DNA of 64,000 nucleotides, from assembly GCA_027257055.1 (NCBI GenBank), contig JAPVLO010000573.1, forward strand, positions 377,001-441,000. Direction: 5' to 3'. Within the stretch, counting starts at the first letter, position 1. Every line of letters begins with the position of its first letter. The notes beneath the pieces were generated by a model. It was not told the origin of the DNA, did no database searches, and worked only from the letters and a program-made list of their open reading frames with translations. This document shows positions 1 to 11,430 of this stretch, in pieces. Both the position numbers and the translations under genes were made by a program. Source of the DNA: Cephalopachus bancanus (lineage: Eukaryota; Chordata; Mammalia; Primates; Tarsiidae).

Positions 1-195
1 ACTCCAGGGCTGTGCTCCCAACTCCTATCCCATACTGCCTCTCTGAGCCTCAGTTTCCTCATCAGCAAAACAGGGACAATGGTCTCTACTGTAAAGGGTT
101 GTCAGGATCTGCACAGCACCTAACGCAGGGTAGCTGGCACACAGCAGGCGACTCATCCGTGGAGCTTCCATCGGTGTTATTGAAAGGAAAGGGTG
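1..195 (+). repeat. MIR fragment, flanking DNA
   Basis: Bases about 25-175 contain 'gcctcagtttcctcatc', then 'gggttgtcaggat' and 'cacctaacgcagggtagctgg', the order of core and 3' parts of MIR in sense orientation. It lies beyond the predicted KREMEN1 3' end. Confidence 0.6.
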
Positions 196-487
196 GTCCG
201 AGCTCAGTGGCTCAGTCTGTAATCCCAGCACTTCTGGAGGCCGAGGCCAGTGGGTTGCCTGAGCCCACAGGTTCGAGACCAGCCCAGAAAACTTGGCTAG
301 ACCTAGTCTCTACAATAAATAAAAAATTAGCTGGGTATGGCAGCGTGTGCCTGTGGTTCCGGCTCCTTGGAAGGCTGAGGCGGAAGGATCGTTGGAGTCC
401 AGCAGGTCGAGGCTGGGGTGGCTGTGTGCCACTGCACTCCAGCCTGGGCAACGGAATGAGACTCCAACTCAAAAAAATAAAATAAAA
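196..487 (+). repeat. Alu (dimeric, older type)
   Basis: Starts 'ccgagctcagtggctcag', has the middle A-rich linker 'ctacaataaataaaaaatt' and ends in an A-rich tail 'aaaaaaataaaataaaa'. Several scattered changes suggest an older copy. It lies downstream of the KREMEN1 poly(A) signal. Confidence 0.9.
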
Positions 488-966
488 GGAAATGGTGGGG
501 AGCCGAGGGGGCAGACAGGAAGAACTGGGTGCTCTGCGAGGCAAGACTGATTTCACCTGGAATAATAATACATCAGCCTTCAATGCAGGTCCTCACTTCA
601 TCTTCACAACCTCCTGAGGGACAGATTCTGCGACTCCAGGTGGGGAAGTGGGGCTGAGAAGGAGACAGACAGACTCAAGTCAGGTCCCATCTGGCTTTTC
701 TGCATGCAGCACCCTGTGCTTCTCCCCGGCCCTCCCTGCAGTCACATGTGGTGTGTTGACTTGGAATTTCTGCCTCTTCAGATCTCACCAGCTGAAGTCA
801 GCGGTGGGGAAAAGCTGGGACAGGACAGGAGGAAATCGGAGACACTACTAGGAAAAAGCGAGCAGTGAAGGGGCCTGGCACTTGAGTACAAACTCCAACG
901 ACACCTTCCTCTTGTCCCATGGTCTCTGGGGACTCCCACAAAAACGACAGCCCAGGTCCATCACTG
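488..966. other. Flanking DNA beyond KREMEN1 3' end
   Basis: Bases 555-650 have a weak resemblance to an antisense MIR core ('tcttcacaacctcctgaggg'). Nothing else is recognised; no exon of a neighbouring gene is visible. Confidence 0.4.
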
Positions 967-3900
967 TTTCTACAACAATGAGAATATTTATTTTCTCCAG
1001 ACAGTAAAAATAACATTTTTTTCTCTTTTGTAAAAGTTAAGTACCATTACATTCCATTTTCTTAAATAACAAAATCCTAAAAATATATATTAAATTGTAT
1101 ACAGTGCGTCACACTTCATCTTATATTTTAAAATACATGATGTTTCTATTTTATCCTCAAAGTTGCATATTAAGAGCATATTTACAAATAAAGCCTTGTC
1201 ATCCAAAGTCAAAATCCCTGCTGGAAGGTGAGTTTGGATGTGGGAAGGTCTTGCTGGGCAGGAACCCCCAGCTGGCAGCTCCCACGCAGGCAGGGGAGGG
1301 CCTCCGGCCAATGCATCTACGGACACTCCCTTTCTGGAGCAGGAGACCTACCTCTGACTTTCCTCCATGCCCACTTCTGCCTTGTTCAGCTCAGAAAGAC
1401 TGAAGCCTGTGAGACAAACCCACCAGGAGTCTGTAGGCAGAGGGTGAAGCCCTGACACCCCCGAGCCATCTAGCGGGGGGGGGCAGCTGTGGCTGCAAGG
1501 TTTGAAAAACACCCCACACCAGGGCAACTAAGCTGAAAGATCTGGCCAGGAGGTAGAACAGTGAGGAGGGTAAACAAAGACACCAGAGGACACAATCAAA
1601 AGGTTGAAAATTCCCAAGGTCGCAACAAAAGCAGACATCAAACACCAGGCAGGAGATTTGAAACCCAACAGGGTGCCAGGTGACTGGGCTGTGGAGTGGG
1701 GAGCTGGCCCGGCTCTGTGGGAGACCTGGCGCAGTCTCAGCAGAGGGGAAGTGGGATCTCAGGGCCATCCACTCCTAAGTGCTTGTGAGGGGTAAGTGTG
1801 CAGTGCCCAGGATGCATGGGGCCATCGCCTGGCTGGACTGTGGGCAGATCCTGGGCCTGGTCAGGCATATTCCAGTCTAGGCTGACAAGGGGGTGTGTGG
1901 TGCGCCCCATGGATTCTGCCTGAGGGCCAGGACAGCTGAACTTGCTAGTGCTTTGATCTTTGTGGGCTTCCGGCTGATTGGAGTCTTCAGCCAGAGCCCA
2001 CACTTCAGAAGTTGGAGCAGCCCAGATCCCTCGCTCACACCCAGAGAGGCCCCACCCCTGCCCTGATGTGAGGAAAGGCACCAGGGTTCATTCCTACTCA
2101 TTCTCTGCTTTGCAAGAGCTGGATAAGCAGGGAAGGACACAGAGCACCATGTGCTTCCTGCCTGCTGCAAGCAGGAGGGGGGCTTGGGGTTAGGGGTGGG
2201 AGTGGAGGGGAAAGGACACTGAGAAGTGCTGCTAGAGTTCAGAAAGCTGATCCACAGTGGGCTGCGGTGCAGTCACCATAGGAGGTGACAAGACTGGCTG
2301 GCAAGGGCTCTCCTGTTGGCACACACACCAAGAAGGCAGGGCCTGGTGCCAGCAGTGAATGGCAGGAGGATGGCACACAGGCCCGGGCGCCCCTGCAGCC
2401 TCTCCCCATGCCATCGCCTCAGAAGAGGCTTTCGGAGTATGGCCCACAGTGGTCCCCAAAGCCCCTCCCACTTCCCTCACAACCTTCTGCTGTGTTGTTC
2501 TGGCATTTACTTTCCTCAGGGTCAGCCTCTTCCACCATCTCCAATCCTTGCCTTCTGTCTTCTAAACAAGTTTCTAAAAGATCAGGTGCTTCTTCCTCCG
2601 TGCTTCTGGAAGATCCTCATCTCTTCCTGGCTAACTTCTTTCTTAACATAGCTGCAGGGGCCCTCTGTGGGGTATTGCTGACAGGTTCTAACAGAGGCCA
2701 CGACCAGGCTGTGCAGAGCCCTGTGTTCATGGAGGTTTGGCCTGGGATAATACACAGCCCCCTCCCCCCATGCTATCCTGAGCCAGCTTTGGGTTTCCTG
2801 GGGCTGCTTCATGAACAGTAAGTCGATCCTGGAGGCACTGGGCCGTGCCAGGGCCAGGCAGGAAGAGGACCACTGGGGCATCACCAGCACCTCCCAGGCC
2901 CTCTAAGGAAGGGCTGTTTCTGCTGCAGGCTTGGGCAACACACAGGCTTGGGTGTGGCCTCCCCTGACCTGAGACGGGAAGAGGGCAGAGTGGGCGGGTG
3001 GGCCTGTAGATGCCCCAAAAGCAGCGGTCTGCCTTAGCCCTAGGCAACTGAACAACTGCCCCTTGACCAGGAAAACCCTTCCGGGGGCCAAATGCCACAT
3101 TCCCTTTATGCTGTAAATGGATCTATTCACAGCACGGGCCCCTTGGGACTGCACACACCTGACACTTGCATTTGAGAGGAGATTCCACAAAAGCCACGGA
3201 TAGCTTGGAGGGGAAACTGCACATGTCGGTATGTTTCCAGTGGTCCTCATGTGCGACAGGCCTGTCTCCAGACCCAGGGATCCAGGACAACTGTTCCAAG
3301 GCAATTGCCCTTTCCAGATCAAAGCGTAAGACAGCACCAATTAGCTCTGTGCCTTTGGCAGGCCTCTCACAGCACCGGGGCAGCACCCCGCCCACCTGGG
3401 TGTGTGGACACACTGCTCCACTTCCCTCCTGTGAATGCCCCTCTGCCTGCAGCTCCAAGTGTCTCTCCTGGACTCAGGCTATGACCGTTCCCTTCAGACA
3501 TTTGCCAGCTGGCTCCATATGACCCTCTATCCTCTCAGGAGTGGCTGGGCACAGATGGACTGCCAGATCCCAGCAGGGGCCGTAGCAGGTACTGGTTGAG
3601 GGACTTGGGGGAGGTAGACAAAGTGCTCCAAAGAGGGACCCAAAGGTGGAGGGGCATCAAGCACCAAAGCCAAGTGCCTTTGGGAGAGGCATGTCCTGCA
3701 AGGGCCCAGGCCCAGTTGTCAGAGGCACAGGCTGCCCTTCTTAGGTGCTGTTGACAAAGCCTGCTTCCAGATGGCAGGGACACCTACCTCAGAGATGGCA
3801 CTTACCCTGTTAGCCAGCAGCCACTGCAGCTGGAGCTCTCAATCTCAGGGTCTATTCTTGGAGGCTCTCCAGTTCCCAAACCCTCCCTCTCCTCACATCA

Positions 3901-5022
3901 ATCTCTGCAATTCTAAGAGAGAGGGTGGCATGGGGCCATGGATAAGAGTTTTTCCCCCCACTGAGCCATTCCTAACCCCACTCAGTGCCTATAAGACGGG
4001 GCAGGGAGCACAGCCCTCGGGTGTCTTTCATCTTCTTTTAAGGTGTAGACACCTCGAGGAGGGAGCTCAGGTCCCATGCTGCCTGAAGGCTAAACCACAG
4101 TATTTATACTCCCTGTTCTGAACTGAGAGTCAGCTGAGTTAATCAGGGAAAGACCAGGCCTGGCTCAGCTGCCACAGGACCACGTGCTGCTCAGGGGCAA
4201 GGCCAGATAAACCCAATCCGAGAAGTAGTTATTGAGTGTCTATCAAAGCTTTCAGTAGAATTTGTTGTATGACTAAATGAATGGATGTTTTATGTGACCA
4301 CTCCTCAAGTTTCCTCTGTAGGTCACTGAGCTATAGAAAAGAAGAATCGAGAAAGAAGCCTGTGGTAGAAGGTGTCAGGTTTGACATAAGTGAGGGTCAC
4401 TTCTCAAGCCCTCCCAGTCCGGAGGAGGGCCATCCTAGTCCAGCACCCAGAGAGCAAAGCTCCAGGGTCAGCACAGAGTGCCAACTCTCTCCATGCTTTG
4501 TTAAAACCCAGGAGCCCACACTTGTATGGGACCAGGCCAACCCTCAAGATAACCTGAGAATTCTCCCTGTTTGGCCCTGTTCCTAACAATGAAGACCAGG
4601 AGCAACTGATCTGTGTGTGAACAAAATAGAGAACAAATAAGAAAGACTCAATGTACACTAAACCTACCCACCACCCAACAGTCATCTAGAATGCACCTGA
4701 GCCCAGTGCCAGCCATGATCATCTCTGCCATCTCAGCCCCACTGTCCTGGCACCCCCATTGCTAGATTAGAGGGAGAGATGCAGAGAGGGCTGGGCTCCA
4801 GGGCCTTGAGTCTCTCTCCTAAGTGCAGCTGATGAAGCAGGAGGGATCCAGGCTATGCCTGCCCCTGCAGCATGGCACCCTCTCCCAGTCTGTAGGAGGG
4901 CATTCCCCGAAGAGGCTGAGGCAGAGGAGAGGCAGGAGAGGTCAGAGGAGAACCACAGGAGAGGTCGACCCAGCAGCCTTGAGCCTGAAGAGGGACCTTG
5001 TATCCTAGGCATGGTGGAGTTT
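967..5022 (-). other. KREMEN1: KREMEN1 3' UTR (predicted)
   Basis: From the stop codon down to the poly(A) signal lie about 4 kb with no Alu, L1 or LTR that I can recognise, while Alus occur on average every 1.3 kb elsewhere. The last 200 bases before the signal are AT-rich, as is usual for mammalian 3' UTR ends. I found no other minus-strand AATAAA or ATTAAA in the stretch. A C-run in the transcript (plus-strand G-run at 1475-1483) lies within it. The length is similar to that of the long human KREMEN1 3' UTR as I remember it. The extent is an inference; shorter forms through non-canonical signals cannot be excluded. Confidence 0.65.
987..992 (-). terminator. Poly(A) signal AATAAA of KREMEN1
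   Basis: The plus strand reads TTTATT, so the transcript has AATAAA followed by tattctcattgttgtag. Cleavage would fall near 965-975, with a G/T-rich downstream element (gtgatgg, then gtcgtttttgtggg). It is the only canonical hexamer found on this strand between the stop codon and base 900. Confidence 0.6.
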
Positions 5023-5191
5023 TTAGTCACTCACAAGGGGATTACGGTCATCTTGTTGACTCTGACCCTTGAGTTTCTTCTTAAAGATGGAAATTGAAGT
5101 AGAAGGCTTATAAAAAATGCTCCAGATTTCCCCCGAAGCCCCTGGTTGACGACAATCCCTAAAGTCCCCCGAAGCAGGCACACGATGGGCT
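5023..5191 (-). CDS. KREMEN1: KREMEN1 exon 9, coding part: cytoplasmic tail and stop
   Basis: The first base completes Lys418. Then come residues 419-473 and a TAA stop at 5023-5025. The tail starts KAHRVPASGDFRDCRQPG, continues GEIWSIFYKPSTSISIFKKK and ends DDRNPLVSD. It has a Ser/Thr-rich centre next to a Lys cluster and no catalytic domain, as in other Kremens. Compared with recalled human sequence the start differs at four sites (Ala for Ser, Phe for Leu, Arg for His, Ala for Thr), while the last 35 residues look identical. The acceptor is gtttgacag before 5191. The true frame is easily missed because the longest open frame here is a different one. A long 3' UTR follows without another splice site being needed. 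Confidence 0.95.
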
Positions 5192-5342
5192 CTGTCAAAC
5201 AGAAATAATGTAATTTTTCTAGATCAGAACAAAGCATTCAAAACACCCTGCCATCTCATGAGACACCGTACCTATGAAATGGGATGCTCAGGGGGCGAGG
5301 TCTTGGGAAAGATCTAACAATTGCCTTTAAAGAGCTGAAGGA

Positions 5343-5635
5343 GCCGGGCTCGGTGGCTCAGCCTGTAATCCCAGCGCTTTGGGAGGCTGAGGTGAGTGGA
5401 TTGCCTGAGCCTGAGGGTTCAAGACCCGCCTGGGCAACTTGGCGAGACCTCATCTCTACAATAAATCAAAAAATTAGCCGGGCGTGGTAGCACATGCCTG
5501 TAGTTCCAGCTACTTGGAAGGCTGAGGAGGAAGGATCACCAGAGCCCAGCAGGTCAAGGCTGTGGTAGCCAGGAATGTGCCACTGCACTCCAGTCTGGGC
5601 GACAGAGTGAGACTCCAACTCAGAAATAAATAAGT
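5343..5635 (+). repeat. Alu with perfect 14-bp target duplication
   Basis: Full-length copy starting gccgggctcggtggctcag. The site aaagagctgaagga occurs at 5329-5342 and again at 5636-5649. It sits in intron 8, about 150 bases upstream of exon 9 in transcript order, opposite to the gene. Confidence 0.95.
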
Positions 5636-6127
5636 AAAGAGCTGAAGGACTACTGTGCGAATGAAATGTGGCCTGTGGGCATCAGGGGCTGACGGGGGAG
5701 TGCAGCCAGGCAGATTCCATCTCAGAATAACAAAGAACATTTTAACCAAAAATTATTCAAATCTGAAAAAGGCTGGCCTGAGAGATTATAAATTTTTAAT
5801 TTTTAAAAAAAAACTGTCTTCAAAGGCCATTTACCTAGAAGCTCACTTAGCTAAAACATAAGGATTATGACAAAATTTGTCTTTATTATAAAGCAGAGAC
5901 CTGCCTAACCTCCAGCAGTGGCCCAATGGCTGCTTAGCAGGGAAGCTGCGGAGGGACTCTGATGTCGGAAGAGAGCTAGGAATTAACTTTAGGGCCTCAG
6001 CCATGCTGGGAGATGCTGGACCCTACAGAAAGCTTTCTACTCTTTTAATGCTACATGAGATGTGGACAGGATTGTCCCTGACAGGTTTCTCTGAACACAT
6101 GACTTGTGACTTAAAAAACAAACAAAA

Positions 6128-6408
6128 TAGCTCAGCCTGTAATCCCAGCACTTTGGGAGGCTGAGACAAGTAGATTGCCTGAGACCGCGGGTTTGAGACT
6201 AGCCTGGGCAAATTGGTGAGACCTCATCTCTACAATAAATAAAAAATTAGCTGGGTGTGGTAGCGTGCACCTGTAGTTCCGGCTACTTGGAAGGTTGAGG
6301 CAGAAGGATCACTGGAGCCCAGCAGGTTGATGCTGGGGTGGCCATGAGTGTGCCACTGCGCTCCAGCCTGGGCAACAGAGTGAGACTCCAACTCAAAACA
6401 AACAAACA
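6128..6408 (+). repeat. Alu, 5' end truncated
   Basis: Begins at 'tagctcagcctgtaatcccag', so about 15 bases of the head are missing. It ends with (aaac)n. The flanks share 'caaacaaaata', a probable target duplication. Intron 8. Confidence 0.9.
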
Positions 6409-6865
6409 AAATATATATAGCATGAAAGTGAACTCAGTCAACAATAATAAGGGCATTGTTTCCACTGAAAAATTTCAAGTGTAGGGTGGGGATGTCTATA
6501 TAAGATGGTCCCAACATGGCCAAAGGCAGCCTTCACAGGACAATGGAAGAGCCTGCATATAATGTATAAAAAAGTTTGTAGCAGAAGGCAAACGAGAAGG
6601 TCAGGAAAAAGGGATTTTTAGGAAGGCCACGAAATGGAAAGAGCCTGGACTAGAAACCACAGGAGAGTCAGAGTAGGAGTCCAGAAGAAACTAGGAAGTA
6701 CTCCTCTCTATAAGTACATAAACATCAGTAGCATAAACAATTGCCCCTTTCCTGGAAGGTGGAATTGTTAAATGTTCAGCAAAATAAGAGGAGGAAATTA
6801 TTATTTTTTTCCCCCAAATTGGTCAGAATTATAGGATGAAGCTTCTATAAGCTTTTTAAATAATT

Positions 6866-7146
6866 TTTTTTTTGAGTCAGTCTCACTCTGTCACCCAAAC
6901 TGGAGTACAGTGGCATGCTCATGGCTACCACAGCCTCAACCTACTGGGCTCAGGCAATCCTTCCACCTCAGTCTTTCAAGTAGCTGGAACCATAGGCGTG
7001 TGCCACCACACCTGGCTAACTTTTTGATTTATTGTAGAGATGAGATCTCGCCATGCTTCCAAGGCTGGTCTCAAACCTCTGGGCTCAGGTAATCCTCTCA
7101 CTTTGGCCTCCCAAAGAATTACAGGTGTGAGCCACTGCACCCAGCA
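6866..7146 (-). repeat. Alu, antisense on plus strand
   Basis: Plus strand reads T-run, then 'gagtcagtctcactctgtcaccc' and ends 'gccactgcacccagc'. It has the gene's orientation. It is followed at once by a 24-bp AT palindrome (7146-7169). Intron 8. Confidence 0.9.
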
Positions 7147-7599
7147 ATAATTATTTTAAAATAATTATTAAGCAATAGTTAATAAAATACTAGAATTATC
7201 TTCCTAAGGATGTTTCCCAGTTTCTAGAAGGCACCAGGAAGTATGAATGGCATTGTCCTAGGAATTTGTACTCTCATATAAAGATCACTGTAAGGGATTA
7301 GCACAAGCCAAAAAAATGGAAATTGTTCCTTTTTAAGCCAGGAATGTTTCAAACCTCCTTGATATCTTATCCTTTGGACACAAGAGCAAACACAATTCTC
7401 AAACCTTAATGAGATTTGTCCAGTTGTACATTTCACTCTTTAGAGAGGAAGGAATGTCTATTGCTTTATGTTAGCTAGGACTGAGGGCTTTGGAATCATG
7501 TTCTGATACTACAATTGTACCCAGATAAATGAAGCATAGTAGAAAAGGAATGCTGAGTCTTCCCCTTCTGGGAATCAGGCAGTTCTCTCTTGTACTCAC

Positions 7600-7684
7600 T
7601 TGAATGTGACATGTAAAAGTATCTTTGCTACAATGGCTGTGACTGTGAGGATGACGAGAGTTGCCAGGCCATACACCGTCCATC
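7600..7684 (-). CDS. KREMEN1: KREMEN1 exon 8: transmembrane helix
   Basis: A short exon of 85 bases: the end of Gly390, residues 391-417 (WTVYGLATLVILTVTAIVAK, then ILLHVTF) and two bases of Lys418. The run of Leu, Ile, Val and Ala after WTVYG is the single membrane-spanning helix, followed by basic and His residues at the cytosolic face. The acceptor is ttttgtatttgcag before 7684. The donor is TTCAA|GTGAGT at 7600/7599. Skipping this exon (85 bases, not a multiple of three) would shift the frame and give a soluble form; nothing in the sequence shows that this happens. Confidence 0.96.
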
Positions 7685-8823
7685 CTGCAAATACAAAAGA
7701 CAGAGTTTACCACATTTGCTTATACTTGGTTTTCAAAAAGAGATCTGCAAAAGCCCCAAGTGAACAGTGGTAGCTCAGAGATGTAGGTCAGGCTGAGAGG
7801 CTCCCTGCAGGCATGGGTAGCCAGCAAGTGTGGTGGCAAGAGTAGCTGAGAGCTGAGCTGAGCATGGAGTCCCAGGTGTTCTGAGTACCTCATCTTGTTT
7901 TAGAAGCCCCCTTGGGGAGAGGCAGGTGGTATGATTCAAAGTACACTGGGTGTGTGTGTATCTGCCTCTACCTGGAACCACTGTGCAATCACAGATGAGT
8001 TACATGGGCCTCAGTTTCCTAACCTGAGAAATGAGATGTATAACCTACGAAATGCTGCTGGGATCCACAGCCAAATGATGCAGAGCAAGTACTGGAGAGT
8101 TCCTCTTTCCTGACCTTCTCTGGTGGGTCTTGCAGGGACCCAGGGAGCAGTTTGAAAGCCTCTAGGTTAGGGCACTGCTGATGGTACTATCCAACAAAAC
8201 CAGCTCATAAAGGTGCTACTTCCTTGGCAGCAAAGAGGGACTGAAGAAGTATGTACCTAACCAAGTCAGCCAGCTTAAACCACACACACAAAAAAATCAC
8301 ACCCACTCTCTAGCCTCCTCCTGCATGACTTTTCTTCATAGCTCTTATTATCTGACTTTTAATTTTTCTTCTTGTTTTTCTCCTCCCACTTATAAGCCAC
8401 AGAAAGGCAGGAATTGTATTTGGTTTACTGTATAACCTAGTGCCTAGAACACTGCCTGGCACTATGGAAGCACTTACATATCTTTTGACTGAATGAACAA
8501 ATGAATGAATGGATGGATGCATGAATGAATGAATGGAGTTCTTGCAAATGCCAATAAATTTAGGGAACTACAACTTGAGGCTCTAGAAAGATAATCTCAG
8601 TGTGAGAAGACACTGGATTAGCTGATTAATCACAGTGTATGAAAGGCACACGTGCTGGATCTTTGGAGGTGAGCACTTCCTCCTAAGGACTAAGGAACCA
8701 AGCTAATGAGAAAATTTTCCTCAAAGGCCAGGACAGAATATATACAGAGCCAGTACTCCAATCTGCCTCTGAATGAGAAACACTCAAGAGTGCTTTTGTT
8801 TCTGCAAGTGTCAAGAGCACTAC
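7685..8823 (-). other. KREMEN1: KREMEN1 intron 7
   Basis: 1.1 kb with only ancient fragments: a MIR-like core near 7955-8075 ('gggcctcagtttcctaacctg') and an L2 3' end near 8375-8535 that finishes in an (AATG)n run. No Alu. Confidence 0.85.
8375..8537 (+). repeat. L2 3' end with (AATG)n tail
   Basis: 'ggcaggaattgtatttgg', 'gtgcctagaacactgcctgg' and then 'gaatgaacaaatgaatgaatgg' follow the order of the L2 3' end. The terminal tetranucleotide run is 8497-8537. Confidence 0.6.
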
Positions 8824-9033
8824 CTTCAACTCTGTGGCTTCTAGCCCCTACAGATGGTGCCCAGGAATTGCTACCTGGGACAGTCTGAGGTGGGTGACTG
8901 GGGCTGGTGGTGATGACATAGAGGACTTTGGAGGACCGGGCAGCACTGATGCTGAGGTTGGCCTGCTCCGTGATCACCTCGGCCAGCGTCTGGTTGATAG
9001 TGGGACTCTCCTGTGGCGGTTCTTCCTTGATGG
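8824..9033 (-). CDS. KREMEN1: KREMEN1 exon 7: extracellular stem
   Basis: Encodes the last two bases of Ala320, residues 321-389 and the first base of Gly390. The translated part begins IKEEPPQESPTINQT and runs through EQANLSISAARSS to GARSHRVE. It has no cysteine and is rich in Ser, Thr and Pro, as expected of a flexible stem between CUB and membrane. Sequons N333-Q-T and N345-L-S are present. The acceptor is ttttgatcttccag before 9033. The donor is GAAG|GTAGTG at 8824/8823, weaker than the others because +3 to +6 are AGTG. It joins in frame with exon 8 (g|ga gives Gly). This is the least conserved part of the protein in my comparison with human. Confidence 0.94.
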
Positions 9034-9957
9034 CTGGAAGATCAAAAGGAATGAACTGGGGAGAGAGAGCTATGGAGACCACAAAGAGCTGTGCAGGAGG
9101 ACAGTACTGGTTATGAAGAAAAGGCCTTTTTCTCTGATTTAATTCTGGGTGCAATGCCTCCCATGGCTACCACTAGTCCCAAAGCAGAACCTGTCAGGCT
9201 CTGACCCTGCAGGAGGCAGGAGGATACAACTATCAACTTCTAATTATGTGACTGATCTTTTTTTGGACACCTGGGCATGATTTACAGTTTCTCTACTCTT
9301 GTACTTTGCAGCTACTCTGCCTAAAGGCCCTTTTCCCTTCTATTGATTCAAACCCTACATATTCTGCAAGAGCGTCCCACCTACAGGAGTGGCTTCTTTC
9401 CACTGGCCTCTTGCTGCACGTGCCACCTGAACTCTCCCTGAAGTTTGCTATCCAGGACAAAGACTAGATCTCAGACAACTTCTGTGCTTCTCATGTGCTG
9501 GCAAAGAGATATACTCAGCACACGTGTTCACACTGAAGGGCAGAGAGTATGGCTTCACCTTAGGAGGGTTTCAGTAAATCAGTCTTTTAGAATTAGCTGG
9601 GATGCTCAAGGCAGGAGGATGGATCAAATGGCCTCTTGAGAGCTTTCCAATTTTACCAATTTCAGCTCTTTCTAGTTATTCTTTTAACCCTCTAATGAAA
9701 ACTGCTATTAGAACTACCAAAGTAGCAAAACTGGCAGGTTTTTGCCTCTTTTCTGTATCATGAAACATAAACAAGTTATGAAATGGGAGGTGGGGAAAGA
9801 GTTGTGGCCTTGGGGTAATCTGCAAGTTGAGTCAGTGGCTCCTGACTCTAGTCTGCCCAGCGACAACTGTCCGAGGGTCAAAAGTCAAAACAATGAGGAA
9901 GTGAAGCCTGAGGCACACAGGCCCTGAAGAGCCCCCAAGGAAGTGAAGATGTCTTAC
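9034..9957 (-). other. KREMEN1: KREMEN1 intron 6
   Basis: 0.9 kb, the shortest intron in the window. I recognise no interspersed repeat in it. Confidence 0.85.
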
Positions 9958-10290
9958 CTTGGTATAAGACAGCGAATCCCTGGGCCTGATTGACACGATC
10001 AGAGAAGAAATACAAGATGACAAAGTCCAGAGAGACATTGAAGGACAGAGGTGGGTGGCTCCTCCCATGGAAGCGGGCCAGGACATGGTGGGTATAGCCG
10101 TCCAGAAGCTCTACCATGTCTGCCGAGTCCCTGATGTCAAACAGGGGGAAGCTGAAGTGGATGCGGGAAGCCCCGGGAACCCGGATGGTCCAGTAGCAGA
10201 CCCTCCCTGTGGCATAGGTGTCGGGGAAGTCGGGGGAATAGACCACAGAAGTCATGGCTGAGTAGTTCCCACCACAGGCACCGATGAGAG
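9958..10290 (-). CDS. KREMEN1: KREMEN1 exon 6: CUB domain
   Basis: Encodes the end of Thr209, residues 210-319 and the first base of Ala320. One exon holds nearly the whole CUB domain: LIGACGGNYSAM at its start, YSPDFPDTYATG, the CYWTI strand, the acidic FDIRDSADMVELLDG stretch, and DFVILYFFSD near the end. Cysteines C214 and C240 and sequons N217-Y-S and N293-V-S are visible. CUB is a beta-sandwich module for protein contacts. The acceptor is tcttctacag before 10290 and the donor is CAAG|GTAAG at 9958/9957. Compared with the human sequence as recalled, single changes such as Arg for His after GAS and His for Arg in YTHH are seen; none touches a cysteine. Confidence 0.97.
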
Positions 10291-11430
10291 CTGTAGAAGA
10301 CAAAAAGACACCAGGCCCTCAGCTGGGGCCTCGACCACGGGCATGCTTCCAACGACAAGCATACAAAACGCTTCCTAACAAATGAGATCCCGTTCCCGTT
10401 CAGGCTATTGTTTCTATCTATGAAACCAGACAGTCTTATGTTTCAGGATCAAGTCACAAGATGAGTGGCTTCATCCCTGGACAAATGACTATGGAGACTT
10501 TTTTTTTGCCCAAGAGACCTTAGAATTAGCACACAGCACAGTGGTGGGCCTAGGTTGGGGCCAAGCTGGAGTCAGAGAGTCTGGATGTGGTACTGGCGGG
10601 GCCAAGTCCCAGGGGCTACCGTTCACTTGCAGGCCTCTGGCTTCTCTCAGTTTCAAGGCTCTGGAGACTACCACCTGCTCCTGTACTATGTGAGTGTGTG
10701 ACGGCAGATGAGACAAAGCACATGAACCACTTGAGCTTCTCTGCAGGGGAGGCACCCAATGAGGTAAAGGCGACAAAAGAGAGGGGCTTTACAGCTGCTT
10801 GGACAACCTCCTTACCTTGGAGAGGGGGACAAAACTCCCATGAGGGGTTGTTTTTAAAGCAGAAAACTGTGGCACAAGAAATAACCTTTTGCGGGGGTAG
10901 GGGGGAAAACAGATTCTGATTGCTTTTCTACTGAGTGCATTTGATTTCTCTGGACTCCCATTTTTGATAGGCAGGTACTAGAAAGGGGATACAAATTATT
11001 TCCTATCTTGTATAGTGAAGAGTAAACAAGATCTTGAAGTGACAATCTTTGGAAGGGAGATTAGGACTTAAAAAGCAGGCTTTGGGGGCATTCTGCTTCC
11101 CTTCAGGATGTAGAAGGCAACAAGAGATTGCTGCCACCATCCTAACAATAAGAAAAAGCTCAAAACTCAGAACCTCGGTCTCGTGACAACCAAGGAAATT
11201 AAATTCTAAAAGAAACCCCTCCAGGAAGAGATAGGCCTTACAAATGGTTTATCTTTGACACAGCACAGGAGGAAAGAGTGATTGCCATATTAGAGAATAA
11301 GAAGAAAGCAGCTAACATCTTAACAAATTCCTTTTTTTTTTTTTTTGGCCTCCTCTCATTCCCTGTCTCCCTCTGTCATCCTGTCCCCACCCCTTCCCTG
11401 CTAGCCCTACCTTATTCTCTCTCTCCTCCA

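Larger units (their letters stand above)
5192..7599 (-). other. KREMEN1: KREMEN1 intron 8
   Basis: 2.4 kb between membrane and tail exons. Besides three Alus nothing is recognised in 5650-6115 or 6410-6865; 7170-7599 also holds no clear repeat. Confidence 0.9.

Noticed and set aside
2285..2821. 178-residue plus-strand frame
   Set aside because: It lies in the predicted 3' UTR, antisense to KREMEN1, without recognisable domain or codon signature.
5031..5237. 68-residue frame over the last KREMEN1 exon
   Set aside because: Wrong frame; the true reading in this exon ends PLVSD and stops at 5023.
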